Assembly (NCBI RefSeq): GCF_036226505.1
Contig: NZ_CP108484.1
Location: 3,658,001-3,722,000 of the forward strand
DNA length: 64,000 nucleotides
Origin: Kitasatospora sp. NBC_01246
GTDB taxonomy: Bacteria; Actinomycetota; Actinomycetes; Streptomycetales; Streptomycetaceae
Reading direction: 5' to 3'
A program made the position numbers and the translations under genes. Positions 18,617 to 28,509 of this stretch are shown here, in pieces; positions within the stretch are counted from its first letter, which is position 1, and every line of letters begins with the position of its first letter. The notes under the pieces are model-generated. The model made no database searches and was not told where the DNA came from. It worked only from the letters and a program-made list of their open reading frames with translations.

Positions 18617-20179
18617 CTATTCCCCGCCAGCCCCCGCGGACCCAGCGCCCCGCACATCGCGCCAGACCGCCGACAGGGCGCCCGCCACCTGCAACGCGGT
18701 GACTGGCGCACCCGGCACGCCCAGCGCCCCCTCGTCGCTCGCCGCGCCCACACCTGCGCCAACACCCCCCGCCAACCCTGCTGCGCGGCGGCCGGCCAGG
18801 CCGTGGAGGTACGCCGCCACCGATGCCGCGTCCAGCGTGGACAGGCCGGCCGCCAGCAGGGAGCCGGCCAGGCCGGCGAGGACATCGCCGCTCCCGGCCG
18901 TCGCCAGCCACGGCGTGCCGGTCGGGTTGACCCGCACCGCGCCTCCCGGGTCCGCGATCACCGTGGTGGAGCCCTTCAGCAGCACCGTCGCCCGGTACGC
19001 GGCGGCGAGTCGGCGCGCGGTGGTCAGCCGGGCGGCGGCCAGGTCGTCGGCGGGCGGCGGTGCGGTGCCCGCAGCCCCCGCCCCCGCCAGCAGCCGGGCC
19101 GCCTCACCGGTGTGCGGGGTGAGCAGCGTGGGCGCCGTCCGCCCGGTCAGGGCCTGCGGGCCGAGTCGGCCCAGTTCGGTGAGCCCGTCCGCGTCCACCA
19201 GCACGGGCACGTCGCTCGCCAGCGCCTCACCGAGCGCCTGCCGGGCTCCGTCCCCGCCGCCCGGGCCGACCACCCAGGCCTGCACCCGCCCGGCCCCGGC
19301 CGGTCCGCCCTCGGTGACCAGCACCTCGGGGAACCGTCGCACCACCTCCTCGGCCGCCGTGCCGACGTACCGCACCGCCCCCGCGCCACCGCGCAGCGCC
19401 CCGGCGACCGCCAGCAGTGCGGCCCCCGGATACGTCGCCGAGCCGGCCGCCACCCCGACGACGCCGCGCCGGTACTTGTCGCTCTCCGCTCCCGGGACCG
19501 GCAGCAGCGCCGCCACCTCGGCGTGCTGCAGGGCCTCCACGTCGGCCGTCGGCAGCTCCAACCCGATCTCCACCAGCTGCACCGCACCGGCGTAGGAGGC
19601 TCCTGGATCGATCAACAGCCCGGGCTTGTGGGTGCCGAAGCAGACCGTGACGTCCGCCCGCAGCGCCACTCCCGCCACCTCACCGGTGTCGGCGTCCACA
19701 CCGCTGGGCACGTCCACCGCGACCACCACACCCCGACGCGCCGCCCGTGCGTACGGCTCCGCCTCCGGGCGCAGCCCGCCCCGGCCGCCGATGCCGACGA
19801 TGCCGTCCAGCACCAGGTCCGCGCGCGAGAAGTCGGCCAGGCCGACTTCCTGCTCCAGTACGACCAGCCCGCGCGCGGCCCGCAGCGCGGCCAGCCCGTC
19901 CACGTGCGCGCGCTCGGGCGCGAGCAGTACCGCCGTCACCCGCGCGCCCCGCCGGGCCAGTGCCGCGCCGGCGTACAGCGCGTCACCCCCGTTGTCCCCG
20001 CCGCCCGCGAGCACCACCACCCGGCTCCCGTACACCCGGCCGCGACGGCGCGTCAGCAGCCGGGCGCAGGTGGCGGCGAGACCGGCGGCGGCCCGTTGCA
20101 TCAGGGTGCCCTCGGGCAGCCGGGCCATCAGTTCGGCCTCAACGGCCCGGACCTGTTCGACACGGTGAGCACGGCGCAT
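18617..20179 (-). CDS. nnr: Bifunctional NAD(P)HX epimerase / ADP-dependent dehydratase
   Basis: A 520-residue fusion that repairs hydrated NAD(P)H. The epimerase half (about 1-215) has AGGGDNGGDAL (58-68) and VDVPSGVDADTG. The dehydratase half (about 220-520) has KYRRGVVGVAAGSATYPGA, the ATP/ADP-site region LLTPHTGEA, LKGSTTVIADP and TAGSGDVLAG (427-436). ATG 20179 follows AGGGGC. Residues 111-117 (EVGLADF) are encoded by a 21-bp P-family palindrome, where relatives normally carry a variable Ala-rich loop. The stop codon abuts palindrome Q4. Upstream in-frame codons lead into a decayed region and were not used. Confidence 0.93.
   Translation of the reverse strand: MRRAHRVEQVRAVEAELMARLPEGTLMQRAAAGLAATCARLLTRRRGRVYGSRVVVLAGGGDNGGDALYAGAALARRGARVTAVLLAPERAHVDGLAALRAARGLVVLEQEVGLADFSRADLVLDGIVGIGGRGGLRPEAEPYARAARRGVVVAVDVPSGVDADTGEVAGVALRADVTVCFGTHKPGLLIDPGASYAGAVQLVEIGLELPTADVEALQHAEVAALLPVPGAESDKYRRGVVGVAAGSATYPGAALLAVAGALRGGAGAVRYVGTAAEEVVRRFPEVLVTEGGPAGAGRVQAWVVGPGGGDGARQALGEALASDVPVLVDADGLTELGRLGPQALTGRTAPTLLTPHTGEAARLLAGAGAAGTAPPPADDLAAARLTTARRLAAAYRATVLLKGSTTVIADPGGAVRVNPTGTPWLATAGSGDVLAGLAGSLLAAGLSTLDAASVAAYLHGLAGRRAAGLAGGVGAGVGAASDEGALGVPGAPVTALQVAGALSAVWRDVRGAGSAGAGGE
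19829..19849. repeat. P-family palindrome inside the nnr coding sequence
   Basis: 10-base perfect arms GAAGTCGGCC/GGCCGACTTC around one base. On the coding (minus) strand it is preceded by GGAGCAG, giving 17 bases identical to the left arm of P1. It is in frame and encodes EVGLADF without disrupting the gene. Confidence 0.88.
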
Positions 20180-20480
20180 GCGCAAGCCCCTAACCCTAGG
20201 CTGACCCTCGGCAACGACTACCGCCGACGCTACGCCCGCGTCGTGGCCGAGCGACACCTGCCACGAGCCGACGCCGCCTTCGGCTGCCGCGCAGCCCCTC
20301 CCACCACGGCGCTCCCCCGCTTCGCGAACACCTACCGTGTCGCCCACGACGCCCGGCGGAAGCAAGGAGAGGCAGTAAGGAGAAGGGCCGGGGTCGCCAC
20401 GCCGGCGGTCGAACGCCCCGCCGGGCCCGGGGAAGTCCTCCGGGCGTTCCTGGGGCCGGGAACACCGCCGGCTCAAGGCC
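20180..20480. other. Upstream region of nnr, no gene seen
   Basis: 301 bp containing the presumed nnr promoter. Frames on both strands are Arg/Ala/Pro-rich shadows without start signals. In Streptomyces coelicolor acpS lies in this glmS-alr neighbourhood, but no AcpS motif is visible here. Confidence 0.4.
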
Positions 20481-20894
20481 GTGCCGATCGGGGGCGACAT
20501 CGTCCTGACGCCACGCCGGACGGAGCACACGAGGCCGCGTCCGCACCGCTCGACCGGCAGTTCATCCGAAAGGCCGCGATCGAGTTCGACCTTCCGGGCC
20601 ACCAGGGCCCGACCGCGCGGGGCCCCATCGCGCGGGGCCCGACCGCGCCGACCGGACGGTTCACCCCCGGCGGCACCATCAGTCCGGTCGGGGCACTTCC
20701 CGAGCCCGAGCGCCGGCTCCCGGCCGGAGGCGTCCGGCGCCCGGCGTCCTCGTGGTCTTCGAGGTGACGTCGCCCGACCCGGTCAAGGACCGGTCGACCA
20801 CGGCAGCCACCGCGACCGCGACGAGGTCCCGTTCAGCGAAGCTGATCGACCCGCCCCGTTCCCCCCGCCGCTCGACACGGTGCCCCTGCGGTAG
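20481..20894 (+). pseudogene. Decayed Uma2/DUF820-like nuclease gene
   Basis: Fragments of the Uma2 (PD-(D/E)XK-like) family appear in order but in different frames. GGDIVLTPRRTEHT is read from 20487. The core PAPGVLVVFEVTSPDPVKDR is read around 20734-20793; the family signature is VVEVTSPS...DR. A C-terminal piece, DEVPFSEADRPAPF then PLDTVPLR and a stop, lies at about 20826-20894, where intact members end in VPFGEP...PAPFD..LDT. At least two frame changes and an internal deletion separate them. The assignment is my reading of motifs. The end of the remnant forms one arm of the glmS terminator. Confidence 0.45.
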
Positions 20895-20917
20895 GACGCA
20901 ACCACCGCAGGGGCACC
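20879..20917 (-). terminator. glmS terminator
   Basis: A perfect 14-bp stem (20879-20892 with 20904-20917) and an 11-nt loop, 23 bp after the glmS stop on the minus strand. The left arm also encodes the last residues of the Uma2-like remnant, so it would end transcription from both sides. Confidence 0.85.
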
Positions 20918-20940
20918 ACCCGAGTCAGAACGGCGATCGG

Positions 20941-22797
20941 CTACTCGACGGTGACCGACTTCGCCAGGTTGCGCGGCTGGTCGACCTCGTGGCCCTTGGC
21001 CGTGGCCAGCTCGCAGGCGAAGACCTGCAGCGGCACGGTGGAGACCAGCGGCTGCAGCAGGGTCGGCGTCACGGGGATGCGGATCAGGTGGTCCGCGTAC
21101 GGGACGACCGCCTCGTCGCCCTCCTCCGCGATGACGATGGTGCGCGCACCGCGGGCCCGGATCTCCTGGATGTTGGAGACGATCTTGTCGTGCAGGATCG
21201 ACCGCCCGCGCGGCGACGGCACGACCACCACGACCGGCAGCCCCTCCTCGATCAGCGCGATCGGCCCGTGCTTCAGCTCGCCCGCCGCGAAGCCCTCGGC
21301 GTGCATGTACGCCAGCTCCTTGAGCTTGAGCGCGCCCTCCAGGGCCACCGGGAAGCCGACGTGCCGGCCGAGGAACAGCACGGACTTGGCGTCGGCCAGC
21401 GAACGCGCCAGCTCGCGCACCGGCTCCATGGTCTGGAGCACCTGCTCGACCTGCTTGGGCGCGTCGCCGAGCTCCTTGATGACCGCGGAGATCTCGTCGC
21501 CCCACTTGGTGCCGCGCACCTGGCCCAGGTAGAGCGCGACCAGGTAGCAGGCGACCAGCTGGGTCAGGAACGCCTTGGTGGAGGCGACCGCCACCTCCGG
21601 GCCGGCGTGCGTGTAGAGCACCGCGTCCGACTCGCGCGGGATGGTCGAGCCGTTGGTGTTGCAGATCGCCAGCACCTTGGCGCCCTGCTCGCGCGCGTGC
21701 CGCAGCGCCATCAGGGTGTCCATGGTCTCGCCGGACTGCGAGATCGCGATGACCAGCGTGCCCGGGCCCATGATCGGGTCGCGGTAGCGGAACTCCGAGG
21801 CCACCTCGACCTCGCAGGGGATGCGGGTCCAGTGCTCGATCGCGTACTTGGCGATCATGCCGGCGTGGAAGGCCGTGCCACAGGCGACGATGACGACCTT
21901 GTCCACCGAGCGCAGGTCGGCGTCGGAGATCCGCAGCTCGTCGAGGGTGAGCCGACCGTCGGTGCCGATCCGGCCGAGGAGGGTGTCGGCGACGGCCTTC
22001 GGCTGCTCGGCGATCTCCTTGAGCATGAAGTAGTCGTAGCCGCCCTTCTCGGCGGCCGAGGCGTCCCAGTCGACGTGGTACTCGCGCACCTCGGCCGGGT
22101 TGCCGTCGAAGTCGGTCACCGTGACGCCGTCCCGGCGCAGCTCGACGACCTGGTCCTGACCGAGCTCGATCGCCTCACGGGTGTGGGCGATGAACGCGGC
22201 CACGTCCGAGGCGAGGAAGTTCTCGCCCTCGCCGCGCCCGACCACCAGCGGCGAGTTGCGGCGCGCGCCGACCACGACGTCCGGCGCGTCGGCGTGCACG
22301 GCGACGAGGGTGAACGCGCCGTCCAGCCGGCGGCAGACGATCCGCATGGCCTCCGCGAGGTCGCCCTCGTACACCTCGGCCAGCAGGTGCGCGACGACCT
22401 CGGTGTCGGTCTCGGAGCGCAGCGTGCGGCCGCGCTCGGTCAGCTCCGCCCGCAGCTGGGCGAAGTTCTCGATGATGCCGTTGTGGACCACGGCCACCCG
22501 GACGGCGTCGTCCAGGTGGGGGTGGGCATTGGCGTCCGTCGGGCCGCCGTGGGTGGCCCATCGGGTGTGGCCGATGCCGGTGGTGCCGCCGGGAAGAGGG
22601 GTCTCGGCGAGCGACTTCTCCAGGTTGGCGAGCTTGCCCGCCCGCTTGTCGGTGGCGAGGCTCCACTGCCCGTCGGAGCCCTGCACCTGCACCGCGACAC
22701 CGGCCGAGTCGTAGCCCCGGTACTCCAGTCGCTGCAGGCCTGCGATTACTACATCAAGGGCGGGCTGAGAGCCCACGTATCCAACGATTCCGCACAT
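20941..22797 (-). CDS. glmS: Glutamine-fructose-6-phosphate aminotransferase
   Basis: A 618-residue enzyme that makes glucosamine-6-phosphate from fructose-6-phosphate and glutamine, the entry step to UDP-GlcNAc. The true start is the ATG of MCGIVGYVG, which puts the glutaminase nucleophile Cys at position 2; a longer frame to 22848 is rejected for that reason. It shows HTRWATHG and NGIIEN of the amidotransferase domain, two SIS isomerase domains (CGTAFHAG, ISQSGETMDT, VASTKAFLTQ) and the terminal NLAKSVTVE. It is divergent from coaA across 99 bp; no glmS ribozyme is seen. Confidence 0.97.
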   Translation of the reverse strand: MCGIVGYVGSQPALDVVIAGLQRLEYRGYDSAGVAVQVQGSDGQWSLATDKRAGKLANLEKSLAETPLPGGTTGIGHTRWATHGGPTDANAHPHLDDAVRVAVVHNGIIENFAQLRAELTERGRTLRSETDTEVVAHLLAEVYEGDLAEAMRIVCRRLDGAFTLVAVHADAPDVVVGARRNSPLVVGRGEGENFLASDVAAFIAHTREAIELGQDQVVELRRDGVTVTDFDGNPAEVREYHVDWDASAAEKGGYDYFMLKEIAEQPKAVADTLLGRIGTDGRLTLDELRISDADLRSVDKVVIVACGTAFHAGMIAKYAIEHWTRIPCEVEVASEFRYRDPIMGPGTLVIAISQSGETMDTLMALRHAREQGAKVLAICNTNGSTIPRESDAVLYTHAGPEVAVASTKAFLTQLVACYLVALYLGQVRGTKWGDEISAVIKELGDAPKQVEQVLQTMEPVRELARSLADAKSVLFLGRHVGFPVALEGALKLKELAYMHAEGFAAGELKHGPIALIEEGLPVVVVVPSPRGRSILHDKIVSNIQEIRARGARTIVIAEEGDEAVVPYADHLIRIPVTPTLLQPLVSTVPLQVFACELATAKGHEVDQPRNLAKSVTVE

Positions 22798-22896
22798 GCG
22801 TGCCAGCATAAGGGCGCCCGGGACGCCCCATTCGCACCCTTCCCCCACCGTGCGTGACCGACACCACAGCCACCGTGAACGCCGCTACGGCCCACA

Positions 22897-23892
22897 ATGG
22901 AGCATGTGCTGACCGAACTCTGTACGCGGGGCGCCGCCACGCCCGGCCCGTCGCCGTCCCCCTACGTGGACCTCAGCCGGGCCGAGTGGAGCGCGCTGCG
23001 CGAGCGTACGCCGCTGCCGCTGACCGCCGAGGAGGTGGAACGGCTGCGCGGTCTCGGCACCGCCCTCGACCTGGACGAGGTCCGTGACGTCTACCTGCCG
23101 CTGTCCCGCCTGCTGAACCTCTACATCCACGCCACCCACGACCTGCGGGGCGCGCTGGGCACCTTCCTGGACACGCCGGACACCGAACGCACCCGCACGC
23201 CGTTCATCATCGGCGTGGCCGGCTCCGTCGCGGTCGGCAAGTCCACCACCGCCCGTCTGCTCCAGGCGCTGCTGGCCCGCTGGCCCGAGCACCCCCGGGT
23301 CGAGCTGGTCACCACCGACGGGTTCCTGCTGCCCAACGCCGAGCTGCGCAGGCGCGGTCTGATGGCCCGCAAGGGCTTCCCGGAGTCCTACGACCGCCGT
23401 GCGCTGATGCGCTTCGTGGCGGACGTGAAGGCCGGCAAGGAGCTGGTCACCGCGCCGGTGTACTCGCACCTGGTGTACGACATCGTGCCCGACGAGCGGC
23501 TGACCGTGGAGCGTCCGGACATCCTCATCGTCGAGGGCCTGAACGTGCTCCAGCCGGCCCTGCCCGGAACGGACGGCCGGACCAGGCTCGCGGTCACCGA
23601 CTACTTCGACTTCTCCATCTACGTCGACGCCCGCACCGACGACATCGAGAACTGGTACCTGGACCGCTTCCGCAAGCTGCGGCAGACCGCCTTCCAGGAC
23701 CCGAACTCCTACTTCCGCCGCTTCACCGAGGTGCCGGAGGAGGAGGCGATGGAGTACGGCCGCCAGGTCTGGCGCACCATCAACAAGCCGAACCTGCTGG
23801 AGAACGTGCTGCCCACCCGCGGCCGCGCGACCCTCGTCCTGCAGAAGGGCCAGGACCACAAGGTCCGCCGCGCGCTGCTGCGCAAGCTCTGA
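22897..23892 (+). CDS. coaA: Type I pantothenate kinase
   Basis: A 331-residue enzyme that phosphorylates pantothenate, the first step to coenzyme A. Walker A is GSVAVGKST (109-117). Other family marks are [32 protein letters not shown] and a C-terminal [12 protein letters not shown] 22897 has no clear Shine-Dalgarno sequence; a GTG four codons later is preceded by GGAG and could be the true start. It converges with glmM, with a strong shared terminator between them. Confidence 0.96.
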   Translation: MEHVLTELCTRGAATPGPSPSPYVDLSRAEWSALRERTPLPLTAEEVERLRGLGTALDLDEVRDVYLPLSRLLNLYIHATHDLRGALGTFLDTPDTERTRTPFIIGVAGSVAVGKSTTARLLQALLARWPEHPRVELVTTDGFLLPNAELRRRGLMARKGFPESYDRRALMRFVADVKAGKELVTAPVYSHLVYDIVPDERLTVERPDILIVEGLNVLQPALPGTDGRTRLAVTDYFDFSIYVDARTDDIENWYLDRFRKLRQTAFQDPNSYFRRFTEVPEEEAMEYGRQVWRTINKPNLLENVLPTRGRATLVLQKGQDHKVRRALLRKL

Positions 23893-23916
23893 CCTGGGCC
23901 GCCCCGACAGAACGCC

Positions 23917-23953
23917 GCAGGGCCCCCGCCGTTCGTCACGGCGGGGGCCCTGC
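23917..23953. terminator. Bidirectional terminator between coaA and glmM
   Basis: A perfect 16-bp GC-rich stem (23917-23932 with 23938-23953) and a TCGTC loop, midway between two convergent genes. Confidence 0.9.
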
Positions 23954-23971
23954 TCACACGCTGAGCGGGCG

Positions 23972-25336
<1,365 letters not shown>

Positions 25337-25426
25337 TGTCCCGTCCTCCATCACCGCTGCTGGCAGGTAAACCCGGCAGTCCATTCGATCGAATCCCCGG
25401 CCTTCGCACCATGCGCGGGGAGCACG

Positions 25427-25505
25427 ACGCCCCGGAGTACACGGGGTACTCCGGGGCGTGAGAGCGCAACCGGGGGTGTGCACCACCAGGGCGGCACACA
25501 CCCCC
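25427..25505 (-). terminator. Double terminator after rpsI
   Basis: Two hairpins in tandem on the minus strand: a 9-bp stem (25472-25480 with 25497-25505) nearest rpsI, then a perfect 14-bp stem (25427-25440 with 25446-25459) with a 5-nt loop. They insulate glmM from the ribosomal operon. Confidence 0.85.
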
Positions 25506-25515
25506 TCGGGCGCGA

Positions 25516-26019
25516 CTAGCGCTTGCTGTACTGCGGGGCCTTACGGGCCTTCTTGAGACCGGCCTTCTTGCGCTCGACGGCACGCGCGTCACGCATCAGG
25601 AAGCCGGCCTTCTTGAGGGCGGCGCGGTTGTTGTCCACGTCGGCCTCGTTCAGGGCGCGGGCCACGCCGAGGCGCAGCGCGTAGGCCTGACCGGAGGTGC
25701 CGCCACCCGAGATGCGGGCGACGACGTCGTAACGACCGTCCAGCTCCAGCAGCTTGAAGGGCTCGTTCACGGTCTGCTGGTGCACCTTGTTGGGGAAGTA
25801 GTTCTCCAGGGTGCGACCGTTGATCTTCCAGACGCCGGTGCCCGGGACGATGCGCACGCGGGCGATCGCCTCCTTGCGGCGGCCAAGGCCGGCGCCGGGG
25901 ACGGCCTCGCCGAAGCGGCCGGCCAGCGACTCGGAGGTGTAGCTCTCCTCGGAGGTGAACTCGCCCTCGACGACGGTCTCGTCGAAGTCGACCTCAAGGG
26001 TTTCAGTGGTCTCGGCCAC
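25516..26019 (-). CDS. rpsI: 30S ribosomal protein S9
   Basis: 167 residues. The S9 core starts near residue 40 ([19 protein letters not shown]) and ends with the conserved QYSKR tail that reaches the P-site tRNA. The first 40 residues form an acidic Glu/Thr-rich extension typical of actinomycete S9. It is the second gene of rplM-rpsI, 46 bp after rplM, and is closed by a double terminator. Confidence 0.97.
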   Translation of the reverse strand: MAETTETLEVDFDETVVEGEFTSEESYTSESLAGRFGEAVPGAGLGRRKEAIARVRIVPGTGVWKINGRTLENYFPNKVHQQTVNEPFKLLELDGRYDVVARISGGGTSGQAYALRLGVARALNEADVDNNRAALKKAGFLMRDARAVERKKAGLKKARKAPQYSKR

Positions 26020-26065
26020 GGTGTTCCTCAGCTCTTTTCAGTGTTGGGGGGCTAGGTGGCCGGAG

Positions 26066-26509
26066 TTACTGCGCGACCTGGGTGATCTCGAACGGCACCG
26101 GCTGCTGCGCAGCGTGGGGGTGCTGGTCGCCCGAGTAGACCTTCAGCTTCGAGAGCATCTGGCGACCCAGGGTGTTCTTGGGGATCATGCCCTTGATGGC
26201 CTTCTCGACGGCCTTCTCCGGGTTGTTCGCCAGGAGGTCGTCGTAGCGGACCGAGCGGAGACCGCCCGGGAAGCCGCTGTGGCGGTACGCCAGCTTCTGG
26301 GTCTTCTTGTTACCCGACAGGTGCACCTTGTCCGCGTTGATGATGATGACGAAGTCACCGGTGTCAACGTGCGGCGCGTAGATCGCCTTGTGCTTACCCC
26401 GGAGGATGTTGGCGGCCTGGGAGGCCAGGCGGCCGAGCACGACGTCGGTCGCGTCGATGACGTGCCACTGACGCTGGACGTCGCCGGGCTTGGGGCTGTA
26501 CGTACGCAC
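26066..26509 (-). CDS. rplM: 50S ribosomal protein L13
   Basis: 147 residues of the family's usual length. It shows [16 protein letters not shown] near the start, [17 protein letters not shown] and [10 protein letters not shown]. It is first gene of the rplM-rpsI operon. The start at 26509 follows an AGAGGC-type Shine-Dalgarno sequence. The 285-bp upstream gap carries its promoter. Confidence 0.97.
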   Translation of the reverse strand: MRTYSPKPGDVQRQWHVIDATDVVLGRLASQAANILRGKHKAIYAPHVDTGDFVIIINADKVHLSGNKKTQKLAYRHSGFPGGLRSVRYDDLLANNPEKAVEKAIKGMIPKNTLGRQMLSKLKVYSGDQHPHAAQQPVPFEITQVAQ

Positions 26510-26794
26510 GGTCGTAGCCTCTGCTTTTCAGTGAGTGAGTCCTGACAGGAGCACCCGGTCGAGGGCATCAGCCTGGCCGCCTTGGACGCAATTCAAGGGG
26601 AGCCGCTGGGTCGTCGACCTGATATCTCCGGCGTACCGACCTCTCACGTGAGATAGAGCGAGCCAATACGCACAACAAGCCCCCAGGCTACCGGGCGCGC
26701 CGGGGTCGGTCAAAATCCCCCCTCGGCGTCCGGGCCGGAAAGCGGCCCGGACGGCCCCGATCGGTGCTCCCGCACCGCCCGGGCGGGGCTCCGG
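26510..26794 (-). promoter_or_regulatory. rplM upstream region
   Basis: 285 bp containing a weak candidate promoter on the minus strand: TTGTTG, 17 bases, TATCTC (about 26651-26679). No gene is seen. Neither the start site nor a leader structure can be fixed from sequence. Confidence 0.35.
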
Positions 26795-28468
26795 TCAGCG
26801 CTCGCGCTCGACCCGGGTGACGTCCCAGACCGGGTCCGCGGACTCGTACACACGGCCGTCCGCGCCGAAGACCAGGAAGCGGTCGAAGGTCTTGGCGAAC
26901 CACCGGTCGTGCGTGACGCACAACACGGTGCCGTCGAAGGCCTCCAGGCCGGCCTGCAGCGCCTCGGCGCTCTCCAGGTCCAGGTTGTCGGTCGGCTCGT
27001 CCAGCAACAGCGCCGTCACGCCGTCCAGTTCGAGCTTGAGGATCATCAGCCGGGCCTGCTGGCCGCCGGACAGCGACTCGAACTTCTGCTCCTCCTGGCG
27101 GTCCAGCTCGTAGCGCCGCAGCGCCCCCATCGCGGCGCCGCGGCTGAGCGCGTGCTCCTCCTCGACGATCGAGCGCACCGTGCGGCCGAAGAGTTCCGGG
27201 TGGGCGTGGGTCTGCCGGAAGTGGCCCGGCACGACACGGGCGCCGAGCTTCCACTGACCCGTGTGGGCGACCGTCCCGTCGCCGGCGAGCAGCCGCAGGA
27301 AGTGCGACTTGCCCGAGCCGTTGGAGCCCAGCACGCCGATCCGCTCACCGTAGAAGACCTCCAGGTCGAACGGCTTCATCAGGCCGGTGAGCTCCAGCTG
27401 CTCCATGGTGAAGGCCCGGACGCCCGTCCGGCCGCCCTTGAGCCGCATGGTGATGTTCTGCTCGCGGGGCGGCTCCTCCGGGCGGCCCGCCTCCTCGAAC
27501 TTCTTCAGCCTGGTCTGCGCCGCGGCGTAGCGGGTGGCCAGCGCGTGGCTGACCGAGGCGGCCTGGCGCAGGGTGACCACCAGCTTCTTGAGCTTGGCGT
27601 GCTCCTCGTCCCAGCGCCGACCGAGTTCCTCGAAGCGGGCGAAGCGGTCCTTGCGGGCCTCGTGGAAGGAGTCGAAGCCGCCGCCGTGCACCCAGACGCT
27701 GCTGCCGGCCGCGCCGGACTCGACGCTGATGATCTTCTCGGCGGTGCGGGAGAGCAGTTCGCGGTCGTGCGAGATGTAGAGCACGGTCTTGGAGGTGGCC
27801 TTGATCGCCTCCTCCAGCCAGCGCTTGCCGGGGACGTCCAGGTAGTTGTCCGGCTCGTCCAGCAGCAGCACCTCTTCGGGGCCGCGCAGCAGGGCCTCCA
27901 GGACGAGGCGCTTCTGCTCCCCGCCGGAGAGCGTGTTCAGCCCGCGCCACTGGGCCTTGTCGAAGGGCATCCCGAGGGCCGCCGTGGTGCAGACGTCCCA
28001 GTCGGTCTCGTAGTCGTAGCCGCCGACGTCGGCCCAGTCGGAGAGCGCCTGGGCGTAGGCCATCTGCGTCTTCTCGTCGTCCTGGGCGATCATCGCCAGC
28101 TCGGCGGCGTCGACCGCGCGGGCCGCGACGGCGATCCGCTCGGGGGCCACCGAGACCAGCAGGTCGCGGACGGAGGCGTCGGCGGCCAGCGGGGCCGGGC
28201 CCTGCCGGTCCTCGTCGTCCTGCTTCGCCTCGCGCCCGGTGGTGCCGACGAACTGGCGCATGACGCCGAGGCCGCCGCTGATCGTGACCGAGCCGCCGTG
28301 CGGCTGGAGGTCGCCCGCGATCATGCGCAGCAGGGTGGTCTTGCCGGCGCCGTTGGCGCCCACCAGGGCGACCGCGGAGCCCTCGCCGACCCGGAAGGAC
28401 GCGTCGTCGAACAGCACCCGCCCGTCCGGCAGGTAGTACTCAAGGTGCGAAATCTCGACGTGTCCCAT
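26795..28468 (-). CDS. ABC-F family ATPase
   Basis: 557 residues with two ABC domains and no membrane span, so a cytosolic ribosome-associated ATPase rather than a transporter. Domain 1 has GANGAGKTT, LSGGEQKRL and LLLDEPDNYLD. Domain 2 has GSNGSGKSHF, LSGGQQARLM and LLLDEPTDNLD. A charged helical linker (about 285-345, FHEARKDRFARFEELGRRWD) lies between them. The start is the ATG of MGHVEISHLEYYLPDG; the frame continues upstream into truA. Whether it is a translation factor or an antibiotic-protection protein cannot be told from sequence; its place among ribosomal genes favours the former. Confidence 0.9.
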   Translation of the reverse strand: MGHVEISHLEYYLPDGRVLFDDASFRVGEGSAVALVGANGAGKTTLLRMIAGDLQPHGGSVTISGGLGVMRQFVGTTGREAKQDDEDRQGPAPLAADASVRDLLVSVAPERIAVAARAVDAAELAMIAQDDEKTQMAYAQALSDWADVGGYDYETDWDVCTTAALGMPFDKAQWRGLNTLSGGEQKRLVLEALLRGPEEVLLLDEPDNYLDVPGKRWLEEAIKATSKTVLYISHDRELLSRTAEKIISVESGAAGSSVWVHGGGFDSFHEARKDRFARFEELGRRWDEEHAKLKKLVVTLRQAASVSHALATRYAAAQTRLKKFEEAGRPEEPPREQNITMRLKGGRTGVRAFTMEQLELTGLMKPFDLEVFYGERIGVLGSNGSGKSHFLRLLAGDGTVAHTGQWKLGARVVPGHFRQTHAHPELFGRTVRSIVEEEHALSRGAAMGALRRYELDRQEEQKFESLSGGQQARLMILKLELDGVTALLLDEPTDNLDLESAEALQAGLEAFDGTVLCVTHDRWFAKTFDRFLVFGADGRVYESADPVWDVTRVERER

Positions 28469-28509
28469 GCGGACGATTCTCCCAAGCCGCGGCCCAGGAC
28501 CAAAACGGA

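Noticed and set aside
18259..18911. Open frames through the palindromes encoding EVGRADF or GRPVYI-like peptides
   Set aside because: They are made of the repeats themselves, lack start signals and overlap the end of nnr.
20752..22857. 701-codon open frame on the plus strand
   Set aside because: Antisense to glmS over nearly its whole length. Only the first few codons (VVFEVTSPDPVKDR) are meaningful, as part of the Uma2-like remnant.
20941..22897. glmS ribozyme upstream of glmS
   Set aside because: Only 99 bp separate glmS from divergent coaA and no ribozyme core is visible; it is a Firmicutes feature.
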